Notes: generated from the letters alone by a model not told the origin. A DNA stretch of 64,000 bases from Flaccisagitta enflata (GCA_965153355.1 OZ231127.1:28148001-28212000); one strand, 5' to 3'. Shown: positions 49,190 through 61,713, counted from the stretch's first letter. Numbers and translations: made by a program.

Positions 49190-49306
49190 AGTCTCGATAA
49201 CTAGCTGTGTCCGTTGGTCGGTCGGTCGGTTGGTTGGTTGGTCGGTAACGCATTCATTTGATGATCCACACGTCGCACTTTATTGGCCTACTTGACCTTG
49301 TTTTTT
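49190..49306 (+). mobile_element. Hairpin-ended element, family D, worn head
   Basis: 'AACTAGCTGTGTCCGTTGGT', (CGGT)n, 'AACGCATTCATTTGATGATC', distal 'ACGTCGCACTTTATTGGCCT' and tail ACTTGACCTTGTTTTTT. The hairpin is decayed. Confidence 0.7.
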
Positions 49307-49599
49307 AAAATTCAAGCATCACTGACGATACGTAACTCGTGAGGTGAATTTTGATAATTCTAAGGTAGGCAAATAAGTGCGTCCAACTTTACAACGGTTC
49401 ACAATCGAGATTTTTAGCTCGTACGTCGAGAAGCATGACGTCAGCTAGTATTTTAAATTTCAGGACAATCGCATCAATAGTTTAGAAGATACGGCCTTTT
49501 TCATACTTAAAAAGTATAAGAGAAAACCGACGTTCTTTTTTTCCGTTTTTACTTTGAACTCGCCCCCAATCAAATTTTTAAATTTTTTGAAAAAAGTAA

Positions 49600-49990
49600 T
49601 TTTTTAGGTTTTGGATCTAGGCGAATAAAACAATTTCCTATCAATTGCACCCCACTTTTGAAAACCATTTTTCAAAAAAATTTTTTGTGATTTTTTTTCA
49701 AAGTCCTTGACGCGCGATACAAAAAAATTTCAAAGTTTTTTGAAAAAAAAAATGAAAATACAAGATTTTAGATCTAGGCGAATAAAACAATTTCCTATCA
49801 ATTGCACCCCACTTTTGAAAACCATTTTTCAAAAAAATATTTTGTGATTTTTTTTCAAAGTCCCTGACGCGCGACATAAAAATTTTCAAATTTTTAAAAA
49901 AAAAGTGAAAATTCAAGGTTTTGGATCTAGGCAAATCAAACAATTTCCTATTGATTGCACCCCACTTTTTTTTTTTCAAAAAAAAATTCT
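49600..49990. repeat. ~155-bp tandem repeat, about 2.5 copies
   Basis: 'GATCTAGGC(G/A)AAT' recurs at 49614, 49771 and 49924. Each is followed by 'AACAATTTCCTAT' and 'TTGCACCCCACTTTT', then 'TCAAAGTCC(T/C)TGACGCGCGA'. Confidence 0.9.
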
Positions 49991-50042
49991 CAATAAGGGC
50001 TTTTTTAAGGGCCCCTTGGGGCCCCTAAGAAGAAAATAATAA

Positions 50043-50588
50043 TGTTTAGTTAAAGCCGACAGCGAGAGAAATCAAATCTCCGTCGAACAAGACCAAGAAC
50101 GCCTAGATCGGTGGCGTATAGAGCCTGTAACAACAGTCAACACTTCAGGGGGCGAGTTTTTTTCAAAGCGAGATCCGCTTTCAGCCTTAGAAATTCCAAG
50201 TTGTAGATCAAGGCCTATCTAAGGATAGTTGTGAGGGGTCCGGATGAAACACCAGTCAGAGCTCCCAAGGCTCTTGTCCTCATTAGATTTCTTATTGTAA
50301 AGTAATGTTGACCAACTCATACAAGTGTGCAGGGCAAGGAAATATATTGTAAAGCGCTACTCAGTTCAGCAAACATACGCTTCCGCTCTTAATCTTACAA
50401 CAGTCTTTACTCAACCTCAGCACTAGCCTCCATTTCGCTTTTATACCAGTTCAACCCCTCTCTACTCTAAATCCTCTACACAAATTGACTTTCAGGCCGT
50501 CTCTCCTCTTCCTTTCTCTCTTCTCCTTTTACCTAAGCCCCCCCCTGGTTTTTCCGACACCCCTAACCGAAGAACCCGGCCCATAACA
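50043..50588 (-). mobile_element. Probable solo LTR (Gypsy-like)
   Basis: On the minus strand it reads TGTTATGGGCCGGGTTCTTC to ...GGCTTTAACTAAACA, i.e. TGTT...AACA-type ends. A TATA-like box GGTATAAAAGCG lies about 140 bp inside, and an AATAAG signal follows further downstream. A primer-binding site or internal region does not follow on either side. A TSD was not found (AATAA versus GTCAA), so the ends may be slightly misplaced. Inference from structure only. Confidence 0.45.
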
Positions 50589-50679
50589 GTCAAATAACAA
50601 AGCGCAATACCAATTTTACAGCAGTGCCGAGAGGCCACCTTAATTCCCACTTTCGCTCCCATAAAGACTTTCGCTTTTC

Positions 50680-50680
<1 letters not shown>

Positions 50681-50732
<52 letters not shown>
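50681..50732. repeat. (TC)n microsatellite
   Basis: About 52 bp. Confidence 0.97.
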
Positions 50733-50734
<2 letters not shown>

Positions 50735-50736
<2 letters not shown>

Positions 50737-51260
50737 GATCCTAACATCGTCGCTGCCGCGTCGCCCTTAGCAACAACCATCACTTTTTACGCGGGCCCTC
50801 TTGACAACCGACAAAAAAACTCCTTCTCCCCTCTGTGTGTCTCTCCCGTGCCTATTTCTCTCTAATAGCATTCATCAGCCCTACTCCTAGCCTCACTCAT
50901 AACAATCACCTTCATTATCCCTTCCCTGCACATATACTCCGTTCATGTACGGCGGGGAGCGCTCAGGGCAGTAAGGATGGGTTGACGAGAATTTCGGGGG
51001 TTGGAGGTAAACGAAGGAAGTTGAATGTTCACCTAAAACTTCCGCGCTGTGAGTCACTCTCATGCGCTGACTTTCCTTTTTCTCAGTCTCGTTCCCATTC
51101 TTAATCCCACCTTCTCTCTTATTTCTTTACCTCTTTCTCTTCTCTGTCTCGGCATGTTATATATTGTGTCTCTGTCTGTTTCACTGCCTGTTTGTCTGTC
51201 TTTCGGTTGTCCTTTTATTATATACGTTTAAATCTACCTTTGTTTGTCTGTATCTCCGAT
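50735..51260. other. No gene recognised
   Basis: C/T-leaning sequence with short frames only (89 and 60 codons), not domain-like. Confidence 0.4.
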
Positions 51261-51264
51261 GAGC

Positions 51265-51390
51265 TTTTTAGGTGCGACAAAGCACCTCTATAACTGGCTC
51301 TGTCCGTCTGTCGGTCTGTTGGTCTGTCTGTAACGCATTCGTTCGACGATCCACACGTCGCACCTTATTGGCCTACTTGGCCTTGTTTTT
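51265..51390 (+). mobile_element. Hairpin-ended element, family D (best copy, 126 bp)
   Basis: Hairpin AGGTGCGACAAAGCACCT at 51270-51287 after TTTTT, 'CTATAACTGGCTCTGTCCGT', a short (GTCT/GGTC) tract, 'AACGCATTCGTTCGACGATC', distal stem copy GTCGCACCT at 51357-51365, and tail 'TATTGGCCTACTTGGCCTTG' then TTTTT. This copy shows the minimal parts list of the superfamily. Confidence 0.88.
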
Positions 51391-51521
51391 ATACTGTCTG
51401 TCTGTCCGTCTGTGTGAATGTGTATCTTAATGTGTGTATAAGTCACTCAGTCACTCAGTCACTCAGTCAGTCAATTTGTCTATGCCTCGGTCTCTGACTT
51501 TTGTCTCTTCTGTTAGTCAGT

Positions 51522-53206
<1,685 letters not shown>

Positions 53207-53395
53207 GTGGACAACTCTATAAGACGTTTTGTCCGTCTGGCGGTCCGTTGGTCCGTGGTGATCGATTTGAAAAGTGTGAAAACACACATTTATGATGCTG
53301 CAGTTGGGATTGTTTGTGTACGTGTGTGCGTGTGTGTAGGAAGGGTGCTGTATGGGGGGTTTATGCCCCTGCATATATCAGCCGATTGCGCATCA
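53207..53395 (+). mobile_element. Family B element, worn head
   Basis: 'TTGTGGACAACTCTATAAGA' (decayed hairpin), 'TTTTGTCCGTCTGGCGGTCC', then the core 'CATTTATGATGCTGCAGTTG' then GGATTGTTTGTG shared with 24085-24115. The tail is poorly kept. A lone hairpin with stem AGTCGCTTGGCAAGCGACT lies further on, at 53465-53483. Confidence 0.55.
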
Positions 53396-53599
53396 TCCAA
53401 AATTTCGCGTCCCAAACATTCCTTGTTTCATACCCAGCTACCTACGGACACACCCGCTCATAGAGTCGCTTGGCAAGCGACTAGAAAGACAGACAGACAG
53501 ATGAATGGACAGAGAAACAATCACCCATACGCGACCACCTGACACAAAAAGCAAAAGAGAGAAAGACAAACTGATTGGCATACAGAGAGGTAAACAGAT

Positions 53600-53603
53600 T
53601 GTC

Positions 53604-53654
<51 letters not shown>

Positions 53655-53820
53655 AAGAATGAGACTTGAGTGAGAAAGATAGAGACAGCAAGCCACACAG
53701 ACAGCAATGAGAAAAACACTAACTAGCCGACAGCCAGGAATACAGAGTCAGATGGAGGTAGAAATATCGACAGATAGACAGACAGATAGACAGACAGACA
53801 GATAGACAGACAGATAGAAG
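53600..53820. repeat. (GACA)n and (GACA/GATA)n tracts
   Basis: GACA repeats at 53600-53650 and 53770-53818. Confidence 0.93.
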
Positions 53821-54092
53821 AAAAAAGAGAAAAAAACAAACTCCAAATTAAGTAAACAAAGGCGATGCAATGGTGGCAAATCGCCCTGGAGCCAATGTCA
53901 ACTCCACATAGCAAATTGACGCACCATGGAACGGAAGTCCTCGCCGCCAACGAATAGAATCAACATCTGTGTTTGCTCATCTATTCCCTTAGTCTTCCTA
54001 CTTATCAGATCACAATCGCAAAAAAAAAAAAAAAAAAAAGAAAGAAAGAAAAAAAAAGGAAAAAAGAAAAAAAAACACCAACAAAAAAAAAA

Positions 54093-54290
54093 AAAACAAG
54101 GCCGGATACACGGCTACCAAAGTCGCGTGCAGGTGGGCAGGGGCTGTAATAAAAGAGGTATACCCAAGCATTTGGGCAGGAGCAGCAATGCCAAAATCCC
54201 CTATAACGCCAAAAAAGACCAACTAACGGACCAACCGACGGACCAACCGATGGACATAGCAGGTTATAGAGTTACGTGCATGCGACTAAA
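54093..54290 (-). mobile_element. Hairpin-ended element, family A
   Basis: Tail 'AACAAGGCCGGATACACGGC' then TACC, distal 'AGTCGCGTGCAGGTGGGCAG', 'GGGCAGGAGCAGCAATGCC', 'GACGGACCAACCGATGG' tracts, and head 'GTTATAGAGTTACGTGCATG' then CGACT. About 195 bp, hairpin slightly worn. It follows a poly-A-rich strip. Confidence 0.8.
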
Positions 54291-54795
54291 AAAAAAAACA
54301 CAAGGCTGGAAACAACCAATAAGTTGGCTGAGCAGGGGCAGTGGTACTCAGAAATAGCTATTTTGGTCGATTTTGTGTCAACCAAAAACCGTTTTACCTA
54401 TCCGATGGACGCTAGTGTTGGTTAGTATTGCTGAATTGTCTCCACTGGATTCGTAAGTTGTATGTGCCCATGATAAAGGCTATGATATAGAATTAAAATA
54501 CAGTGTGTAGCCAATGCAACAGTGAAGGGCGGTTGTGCGCTGCGCGTCGCAAGAAAGTGCGGTACATTACTGCGATGCGCGGTGCGTTGCGGAGCCGCGA
54601 GGGCGCGAGGGCGCGACTGCCATCGCGGTCCGTGGGCCATCGCGCCGCGTTTTCTGTTTATTTTTCCAATTACCTCGGAATAGATGTTGATTTTCCTGGC
54701 AAAAGGAGGAGAACCAATCAACTTCCATCATTGAAAATTCGATTGAGATAACAGAAAGTCGGCACTTGGCCTTGGCCTGCCTCGGTGTATCTCTA

Positions 54796-55180
54796 TGTTA
54801 GGGGCTCACCTTAGTCATTCATTCGGCGTTCATCAGTCATTCGTCAGATGAACCAGGGTATTCATCTGCTACTATCTAGATGAGAACATGGGAGAGAAGG
54901 TATGCTTATTTATCGAAGATGAGCGAAGTAAATGAGGTAGTTATGTAAGTAAAGCCACGCGGAGTTGATATAGAAGGGAGACTGGATGTATGCTGTTTAA
55001 TACTAGATAATACTTTACTAGACGCGTGCATCACAACGGCCCTGCCAATATAAGGAGACAGACTGACTGTGACATTGAGTAGCCAAGTAGCTATGATAAT
55101 CGTAATTACGGAAGTTAACAAATTCCAAAAGAAATAACGAATCATATTCAAGACGCAGTTATGATATCGTGAGTCTAACA
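54796..55180 (-). repeat. Complete 3' LTR of the element
   Basis: Minus-strand start TGTTAGACTCACGATATCAT, end GGTGAGCCCCTAACA. The first ~27 nt are repeated at 59397-59423. Inside are a possible TATA-like 'CTTATATTGGC' and an AATAAG signal. TG...CA ends with 6-bp inverted termini fit Metaviridae-type LTRs. Confidence 0.82.
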
Positions 55181-55349
55181 GCTACTCCGGGCCTTCCATT
55201 TGGACGTCTCGGACAAAAAGGACAGACAATGGAAAGGGGAAAAAAAAAGTATCGACCGTAAACGCAAAAAAAAAAAAAGTCTCCGCCTGTGGCTTCTCTA
55301 CTCTTTGAATTAAACTTGAAAACGCGAAACTTGAAATGACTAAACATCT

Positions 55350-55543
55350 CGGTAATAGCAAAAGCAAACGCGGCAATAATGATCGCGTTTTCCGGTAATA
55401 AAGCCAACTCGATAATAATGAACAAACCCGGCAATAACAATTGCGTATCCCGGTAATAACAAACGCGAACCCGGCAATAACGATTGCGTATCCCGGAATA
55501 GAGCGAAGCCGGTAATAACGAACAAATCCGGCTATAATGCACT
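55350..55543. repeat. ~20-bp imperfect tandem repeat 'CCGG(T/C)AATAACNA'
   Basis: Units such as CCGGTAATAACAAACGCGAA and CCGGCAATAACGATTGCGTA alternate eight or nine times. On the minus strand the array opens a frame rich in Tyr, Leu and Ile, which I do not regard as coding. Confidence 0.8.
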
Positions 55544-56457
55544 AAAGTGGACATTTAAACTTTAAAGTTAGCTAAAGTTTTTTTTTTTCTCTTTTTTTTT
55601 TAGTCCCGGATCACGACAAAATGAGCAAGCAGATGGTTAATTTTTCGATGACACTTAGGATCTTCTGCCTTCTTGCGTCACCTCACGCATGAGAGTTCTA
55701 AAGCTATCGCATTGAGGGGATTTGATGCCAACCACTGACGCCACGAGGAGGACTATGCCGCAAAAGGGCAACCCAGACTCCGAGCGTAAAGATGCGTCTC
55801 TTCAAGCGACGATGCCACGCTAAGCAGCGCGAGGCAGCAGCGGCGCGGCGGCGCTGTAGCATGAATGCGGAGCGGTCAAGTCAGTGAAAGACGCCGACCA
55901 CGAACGTTGTTGTACGAAAGCCCAGCGAAATGTGACGCCAACGGAGGGAGGAGCCACCCAAAGGAGCATCGTGGCTGGATGATACGGACATGAGATCTTC
56001 GCCATGAAAGTCAACGTATAACGTAAGGATGACGTGTGGAATGTCACAACCGTAGAGACATTTTGCGGGTATCGTACCACCGTTAGCCTCCTCCGTAGAG
56101 CCGTTGACCGGAAAAGGAAGGGGGAAGAAGAGCGCAGTATCCGGAGGCATAAATATCAGCTATTTAATAATGAAGAGCAGAGAACAAAGCCCACCTGGAG
56201 AAGGACTCCGGTTTGCCCAGTGGGCAGGACGGGATGAGATGAGTGACTTCGCCCGTGAGTGCGTCGTGCAGCTCGTGGTCTTCGTCTTTGTCTTCGTCCG
56301 CACATGATAGAGTCATGAAGCTGTTGAGATTGCCGGATGCTCAACGAAATTGTAGAGGGGGCCAACAATGAGCTGCTGGCCCAATATGCCAACGTGAGTC
56401 GTCTTCTGTTCTTCATCTGCTCATGTCCGCGTCGTGAAGCTTTTGAATCGTCCAATG

Positions 56458-56742
56458 ATGCTCCCCGTGGTGCCCTTTGAGAGTGCTCAGAGGACCCACC
56501 ATGTGTGGACGCCATGTTACGCCAAACAATGGAATGGAATGGAGAAATGAAATATGTTGTAACATGTAATGGAATAGAATGCTCCCTGTGGCGCCCTCTG
56601 AGAGAGATCAGAGGACCCAAGATGTATGGCCACCATGTAACACAAGTGAATGGAATGGAATGCTCCTGGTGGCGCCCTTTGATAGTAATCAGAGGACCCA
56701 CAATGTACGGACACCAAGTTACACAATAAAATGGAATAGGGT
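56458..56742. repeat. Three imperfect copies of an ~81-bp unit
   Basis: 'ATGCTCC(C/T)(C/T/G)GTGG(T/C)GCCCT' starts at 56458, 56579 and 56660. Each is followed by 'CAGAGGACCCA' and 'GTATGG'/'GTACGG'-type ends and 'ATGGAATGGAA'. Copy 1 has an extra ~40 bp. Confidence 0.88.
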
Positions 56743-56860
56743 ATGTTCCACGGTGTCATAGGAAGGCAAAAAAAAAAAAAGATTTGTTGCAGTATCCATA
56801 CGGGAGAACGCCCTTCGAAGATGATTGACCCGAGCATCAGTGTTTAGACTCCATGTATGG

Positions 56861-57473
56861 CACGCCACGGGGGAGTCTTTCATAGGTCAAGAAAAATTCT
56901 CGGTCATAATGGAGAGTGGTTTGAGCCTCAGGAAGGTTTACTTTATCACTTCATACCAAAACGAAAATTTTTTTGCTTCAAAATTTTTTTAAAATGCCGT
57001 AAAATGCCGTAAAAACCCATAAAATAGGCATTTTTGTCAATCATTTTGGTCTAAAACCATCGCTATGGTCAAAAAATGAGCAAACAATGATTATCTGGCA
57101 CTAACACACATTCATGCAAAAATACAGGCTAACCCATCCTCATTTAGTATCGTTTTGTGCCGTAAAATGCCGTAAACAGCCGTAAAAATGGTATTTTTGA
57201 TGACGGATTGGCCTGTATCTATGCATGAATATGTCTTAGTGCCAGATAATCATTGTTTGCCCATTTCTTGACCGTAGCGGCGGTTTTGGACCCAAAAAAC
57301 TGTCAAAAATGCTAATTTTATGGCTTTTTACGGCATTTTACGGCATTTTAAAAAAATTTTGAAGTAAAAAAATTTTAGTATGAAGTGATAGAGTTAACCT
57401 TCCTGAGGCCCAAACCACTCACCATTATGACCGAGAATTTTTCTTGACCTATGAAAGCCTCCCCCGTGGCGTG
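56861..57473. mobile_element. 613-bp foldback MITE with 4-bp TSD ATGG
   Basis: ATGG lies at 56857-56860 and 57474-57477. Ends are CACGCCACGGGGGAG and its exact inverse. The arms, about 300 bp each, remain complementary through 'TTTCATAGGTCAAGAAAAAT', 'GGTTTG(A/G)GCCTCAGGAAGG' and '(AAATGCCGT)' repeats to a centre near 57165. CAC...GTG ends with a 4-bp TSD resemble Chapaev-like members of the CMC group, but without a transposase this is only a suggestion. It is nested in the LTR element. Confidence 0.85.
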
Positions 57474-57511
57474 ATGGAGAGGGAGAGAGAGTGAGAGTGA
57501 GAGAGACGTTG

Positions 57512-57542
57512 AAGTGACTCGCAAATTGACAGCGAGCCAAAT

Positions 57543-57573
<31 letters not shown>

Positions 57574-57615
57574 GTTGTCAAGTGACTCGCAAATTGACAG
57601 CGAGCAACATGTTAG
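57512..57615. repeat. Direct duplication around (GA)n
   Basis: 'AAGTGACTCGCAAATTGACA' then GCGAGC occurs at about 57513 and 57582, each next to a short (GA)n run. Confidence 0.85.
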
Positions 57616-58538
57616 GGATATTGGTGACATAAAAATCTCGAATGTGAAGCAGAAGGGTGAAATACAGATTGGAGTCCACTGTTAGCATGTTATCCCGCCC
57701 TAGTGATCCTAGGGCTGAATGAGTGATAAGATCCCTATTTATCGTAGCACTAGATTCCAAGTATTGGCTGTTTCTCAGAATTTTGGGAAATCCTGAAGTA
57801 CCATCAGATAAGTTGGAAGACATTTGTAGACTCCGCCATGACAGAACGATTCCACTTGTACACACAAATGTTCATAAGTTCAAACTCAGATCTTAATTGG
57901 CCAGTGAAATTGCATTCATTTCTCACATCCAATACTTCGAACTTGAAACGGCGATGCGGCAAAATGGCTCTACTTCCTTGCTGATGAGTGCATCAGCAAC
58001 GAGACAGCGTAACTTGTCACTCTGAGCGCTATGTAAAACCAACCGATTTAAGTGTGATGATTGATGATGAGTGAGGATAATTTCATGCTGCAAAGTTTGT
58101 CCACCAATAGTTCAACCTTCGAACGACATCAAGAACCCAGATTGATGAATCTGGATTATGAGAAGTCAAATGGGGGGGTGCGCTCTCTTCATTGTTGAAA
58201 TTATTTGTAATATCTTGTTCCTTCTTCCTGTTCTCGTTCGATGATGAATCCAGATTCCAATTTGTGTAAACAGTTAGAAACAATCATTGGGGATGCTCAC
58301 ATAAGTTTATGTGTAAAATAAGTAAGCATGCGGGCATATGTACATAGGTTAGGTGTAACCTAGGTACCAAACTACTACCATAAAAGCATGCTGGTGTATA
58401 CACAGGTTTGGTGCAGTACTAAAAACATTGTACTTATATCACAGAGAAGTCGATCGACAATTGCAGTCAGCAGAAAAAGCGCGCGATGAACTAATATAGA
58501 CAGAAGTATATACATGAGAGCCAGGTAGAGATGTGATT

Positions 58539-59273
58539 TTATCCGTTCAACGCAGCTTGATAGCGCAAGCAGATGTCATAGGCGCGTGAGATGGTCTGCT
58601 TGTTTGTTGGCACATTTAGCTTGATTTGCCTTTGGTAATCATCTGGCAGACCGCTGACGAATCTAGTGTAGTAGGCATTCAGTTTGGTCCTGGAGCCTTC
58701 CTCCAGGTCTGGCTCGAAGGTATCCACGTAACCCTTGACATTTGTGCAGTAGGAGTGCAAAGTCTCCGTGGCTTCATCCCAGGTGTGGGCCCTGAGATTA
58801 CTTTTCCACTCAGAGCGAATGATGGGGTCTTCAAACTCATTCCGCAATTCCTTCTTGAGTTCTTCCCAGTTAGTCTTGCGGTGTGGACTCCGTCTCCAAA
58901 CTGTAAAAGCATCTGTGGATAAAAAGCTAGGCAGCCACTTGAGGCAGTATTTATGATGTCGCCTTTTTGAGTGTGGATTGTGGCATCTGTTCACTGCATC
59001 TTCAAACTTGGTGATGAAGATGTTGAAATTGCCTTTCTTGTCAGTGGAGTCAAACTCCTTGATGCCAGTAAGGTGCCTGCAACGAAATTCCAAGGTTTCC
59101 CTGTTGTCCGCATAGCCATCATTTGGGTCATCTTCCCCAGAGTCAGAGTGCCTGGCCTGATCAAGACCTTGATGTAGTGGTCTCTCCTGAGTGGCTCGGG
59201 TGCGAGTGCGCCCCCGACCCCGGTTACGGTCACTGACCCCTGAGGCATCACTGCCCCTGTGGGAGAAAGTCAT
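58539..59273 (-). pseudogene. gag: gag-like capsid pseudogene of the Gypsy-type element
   Basis: The intact frame from the first ATG encodes 244 residues. Residues 1-60 are Arg/Ser/Asp-rich and disordered. Residues 82-235 look like a retrotransposon gag capsid domain: 'FNIFITKFEDAV' at about 83-94, a Trp at 113, 'FTVWR' at 123-127, 'WEELKKELRNEF' at 136-147, and the hallmark 'FVSGLPDDYQ' at 205-214. The frame stays open without a stop upstream to 59417, into the LTR remnant, so the true N-terminus has been removed by the deletion. The frame ends at 'ALNG' with no CCHC zinc knuckle and no pol. In the family, gag forms the particle that packages element RNA. Here it lacks promoter, leader and partners, so it is called a pseudogene although the frame is clean. 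Confidence 0.8.
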
Positions 59274-59569
59274 CTCCTCATCATCAGTATCAATGGCATA
59301 ACCCCGTGTCCCTCTGGAAAAGCGAGTAACCAGCCTAGTTTTTGCTTGGGCTGCCAGTGGCGCTGCTGATTGAGAGAAGGGGGCAGTGGATAATGCCGCA
59401 GTTATGATATCGTGAGTCTAACATCTATCTGTCTCTTCCAAATGATTCTCCTCTGCACCAACACCTTCCTTTCTTAAAGTAAACCTTCCCAACTCATCAC
59501 ACCTCTGTACCTGCGCAACCTTCTTTTTCTCGCTTTTTTCATCCTTATCCTTTTCTTCTTTCGACTCAC

Positions 59570-59720
59570 TCGCTATGTTTGTCGATGGGTCAGTCGGTCG
59601 GTCAGTCGTTAAGCTTTTTCGGCGTGATTGGGAGATTTTGCATCATTGCCTCTGCCAAGACTCTTGTCAACACTGTCCCTGCCCATCCACATGCAAGCCT
59701 TATATCCAACCTTGTCATTT
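59570..59720 (+). mobile_element. Family A remnant
   Basis: (GGTC)n tract, 'CTTTTTCGGCGTGATTGGGA', 'CATTGCCTCTGCCAAGACTC', 'GTCCCTGCCCATCCACATGC' and 'TTATATCCAACCTTGTC' follow the family A order, but the hairpin is lost. Confidence 0.45.
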
Positions 59721-60029
59721 TTACCCCATCCGCTTCACCTCCCTTTACTTAATCCCACCATCATCCTCTCCCACTCCTCGCCCGCTCTCCAATTCTCCTT
59801 CACGTCTTTTGCTTTCCTCATCCTCATCCTCATCCTTCCATCGTCATCTCGAAAAAAATACAGCCCGCGGTTGAATGTATCGCTCAAGGGACGATTAGAA
59901 AAGTCCTCCGAGGCGCCAGTTAATCCTCTCTGCCATCTTGGTTCCTCTCGTGTTTTCTTCACTTGCTCTCTCACCACTTACATCTTTTGTGAGCATGCCA
60001 AATTGCCTCTGGCCAGGTTTTCTTTTCTT

Positions 60030-60041
60030 GTGTGTGTGTCT

Positions 60042-60113
<72 letters not shown>
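60030..60113. repeat. (TG)n microsatellite
   Basis: About 84 bp. Confidence 0.98.
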
Positions 60114-60115
<2 letters not shown>

Positions 60116-60499
60116 CAAACAAATGGCCAGAAACAGAGACGCACAGACAAAGAGAGGAAGGTAGAGAGAAAAGATAAATCAAACGATTTTGTATCATTCA
60201 ATTTCGACAGTTTCGATAGGCACAAGAAATTCTACTTCTCCCTGTTCCCCTCCTACATTGACTATTCTACCCTGTCCTTATTCACTCTCCCTTAGATTGC
60301 CATTTTCCCTTCCGCCTTTCCCGTCTACCATGATACCATCGCCTCTTCTGCCTTGTTATCCTCACTCTCCCTTTCCTTATCGGCACCCAAGTCATAAATC
60401 ATCATTGGATTCCCATGTGACTCGGTCACCGCTCTTTCAACGAGCCAAAATGAGGCGCGAGACTTGTTAGCCACGGCCTCACCACCGACAACATCACAG

Positions 60500-60612
60500 A
60501 CGGTGAGAACCGACAATATCACTGGCAATGCTACCAGCTAAAGCCACGAAGGAGAAAACTAGCAATATCACTGGCAATGCTACCAGCTAAAGCAGCGAAG
60601 GTGAAAACTAGC
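60500..60612. repeat. ~57-bp minisatellite, left block
   Basis: 'AATATCACTGGCAATGCTAC' then 'CAGCTAAAGC(C/A)(A/G)CGAAGG(A/T)GA' plus AAACTAGC, two and a half copies. The same unit resumes at 61711. Confidence 0.85.
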
Positions 60613-61710
60613 TACCATCAGCGATTGCTTTGGCCGATTCTTAAGATTCGGTTAAAGAACGAGCAAATATCCTCAAACTGCAAAATAGTGTTAAGCTTGA
60701 CTCAAAATTTTTTTTCTTCTGGTTTTTTTTTTTTAAGTTGAATTCCATTAATCCTTTTGTAATGCGACCAACAGGAACTCGAGAAGAACAAACATTTCTC
60801 CATGATGACAGTTGCTGTCGATGGCGAGATTAATACTCCCTAATCCCCAGCGTTCGCAAAATAAAGTCAAATTTCAGATCATACTATTAAGCTTGATAAT
60901 GGCCTAGATCAGACCTTCTTAAGATCTGACTATACTTGAAACGGTTTACAAACATGAATTCTTAATTTATACACATCCAATTCGTCTCAACACCGATCCA
61001 GAAAAGGGAGATTCAACAGTATCAAAGAAAATCAGTATAAAGAATTCATTGGACGTCATTGGTGATGACAATATTGACGATGAAGACCTTTAAGACAATG
61101 AGCACTACAATTGCAGTGATGATTATCTTTTGACTTCATTCAGCATGTGTTAGATTAAAGAAAAACCCTTCCTATATTTGAATGCCCTCTGATCTTTTTC
61201 CATAAAAAGAGCTTTTTAGCGAACACAGAATGGGGAAATCTGCAGATCTCTTGCATAAAAGGCATCGAAGAAGTGTAAATAACAAAGCGCGGTACAGCTG
61301 AAATAATTTCATGAATATTTGTGAAACAAAATTAACGGGAATTGATTGAACCGGCTTTGCTAAAGTCCAATGCGTATTTTCTCCATTTATCGCCCCCCCC
61401 CCTCCAATTAACGCCCCCCCCTATTTGGGCTCCCTGGAACAATGATTTGAGAGAAGATGAAGAAGCAAATAATGGAAACATTTTGCTTATTTCAGTGTTT
61501 TTTTTTTAAGGTCTGAATAAGAAAACAAGTAAAAAATGTTTTTCGATACATTTAATCTTGTATTTCTAATATTTTAAGTAGCAATTAATGGAAATAACAT
61601 ATCATAATAAAATGTTCACAGTTTGAAAGGGGGCGCCAATTGAAGTGTTAAATGACAACATATCTTTTCAATTTCAAAAGCGCCCGGGGCGCTAATTAGA
61701 GAAAATACGG
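60613..61710. other. 1.1-kb segment interrupting the minisatellite
   Basis: AT-rich, no gene. The left edge reads 'AACTAGC|TACCATCAGCG' and the right edge 'AGAGAAAATACGGTA|TATCACTGG', so it sits inside a repeat unit. Its right part contains an inverted-repeat element (61370-61713). It may be a single insertion. Confidence 0.5.
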
Positions 61711-61713
61711 TAT
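61370..61713. mobile_element. MITE with 'CGTATTTTCTC...GCGCCCC' inverted ends
   Basis: Left 'GCGTATTTTCTCCATTTATC' then GCCCC; right, inverted, 'CCGTATTTTCTCTAATTAGC' then GCCCC. Further in, 'GGGGGCGCCAATTGAAG' mirrors 'CCAATTAACGCCCCCCCC'. About 340 bp, no coding content. TSD not resolved. Confidence 0.65.

Larger units (their letters stand above)
54796..59423 (-). mobile_element. Internally deleted Gypsy-type LTR retrotransposon
   Basis: The whole unit is flanked by 4-bp duplications TCTA at 54792-54795 and 59424-59427. The downstream (3') LTR is complete, 54796-55180 (385 bp), with termini TGTTAG...CTAACA on the minus strand. Only the first ~27 nt of the 5' LTR survive (59397-59423). There the LTR is joined directly to gag coding sequence, so most of the 5' LTR, the primer-binding site and the leader are lost. 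No reverse transcriptase or integrase was recognised between gag and the 3' LTR. A foldback element (56861-57473) and tandem repeats occupy that space. Confidence 0.85.

Noticed and set aside
55159-55554. 131-codon minus-strand frame rich in Tyr/Leu/Ile as a possible envelope or membrane protein of the LTR element
   Set aside because: It is the translation of the ~20-bp CCGGTAATAAC array and runs into the LTR. No signal peptide or family motif.
55181-58538. Search for reverse transcriptase, integrase or protease of the LTR element
   Set aside because: No YxDD-like polymerase core, HHCC or DDE pattern was seen on the minus strand. The space is filled with tandem repeats and a foldback element.
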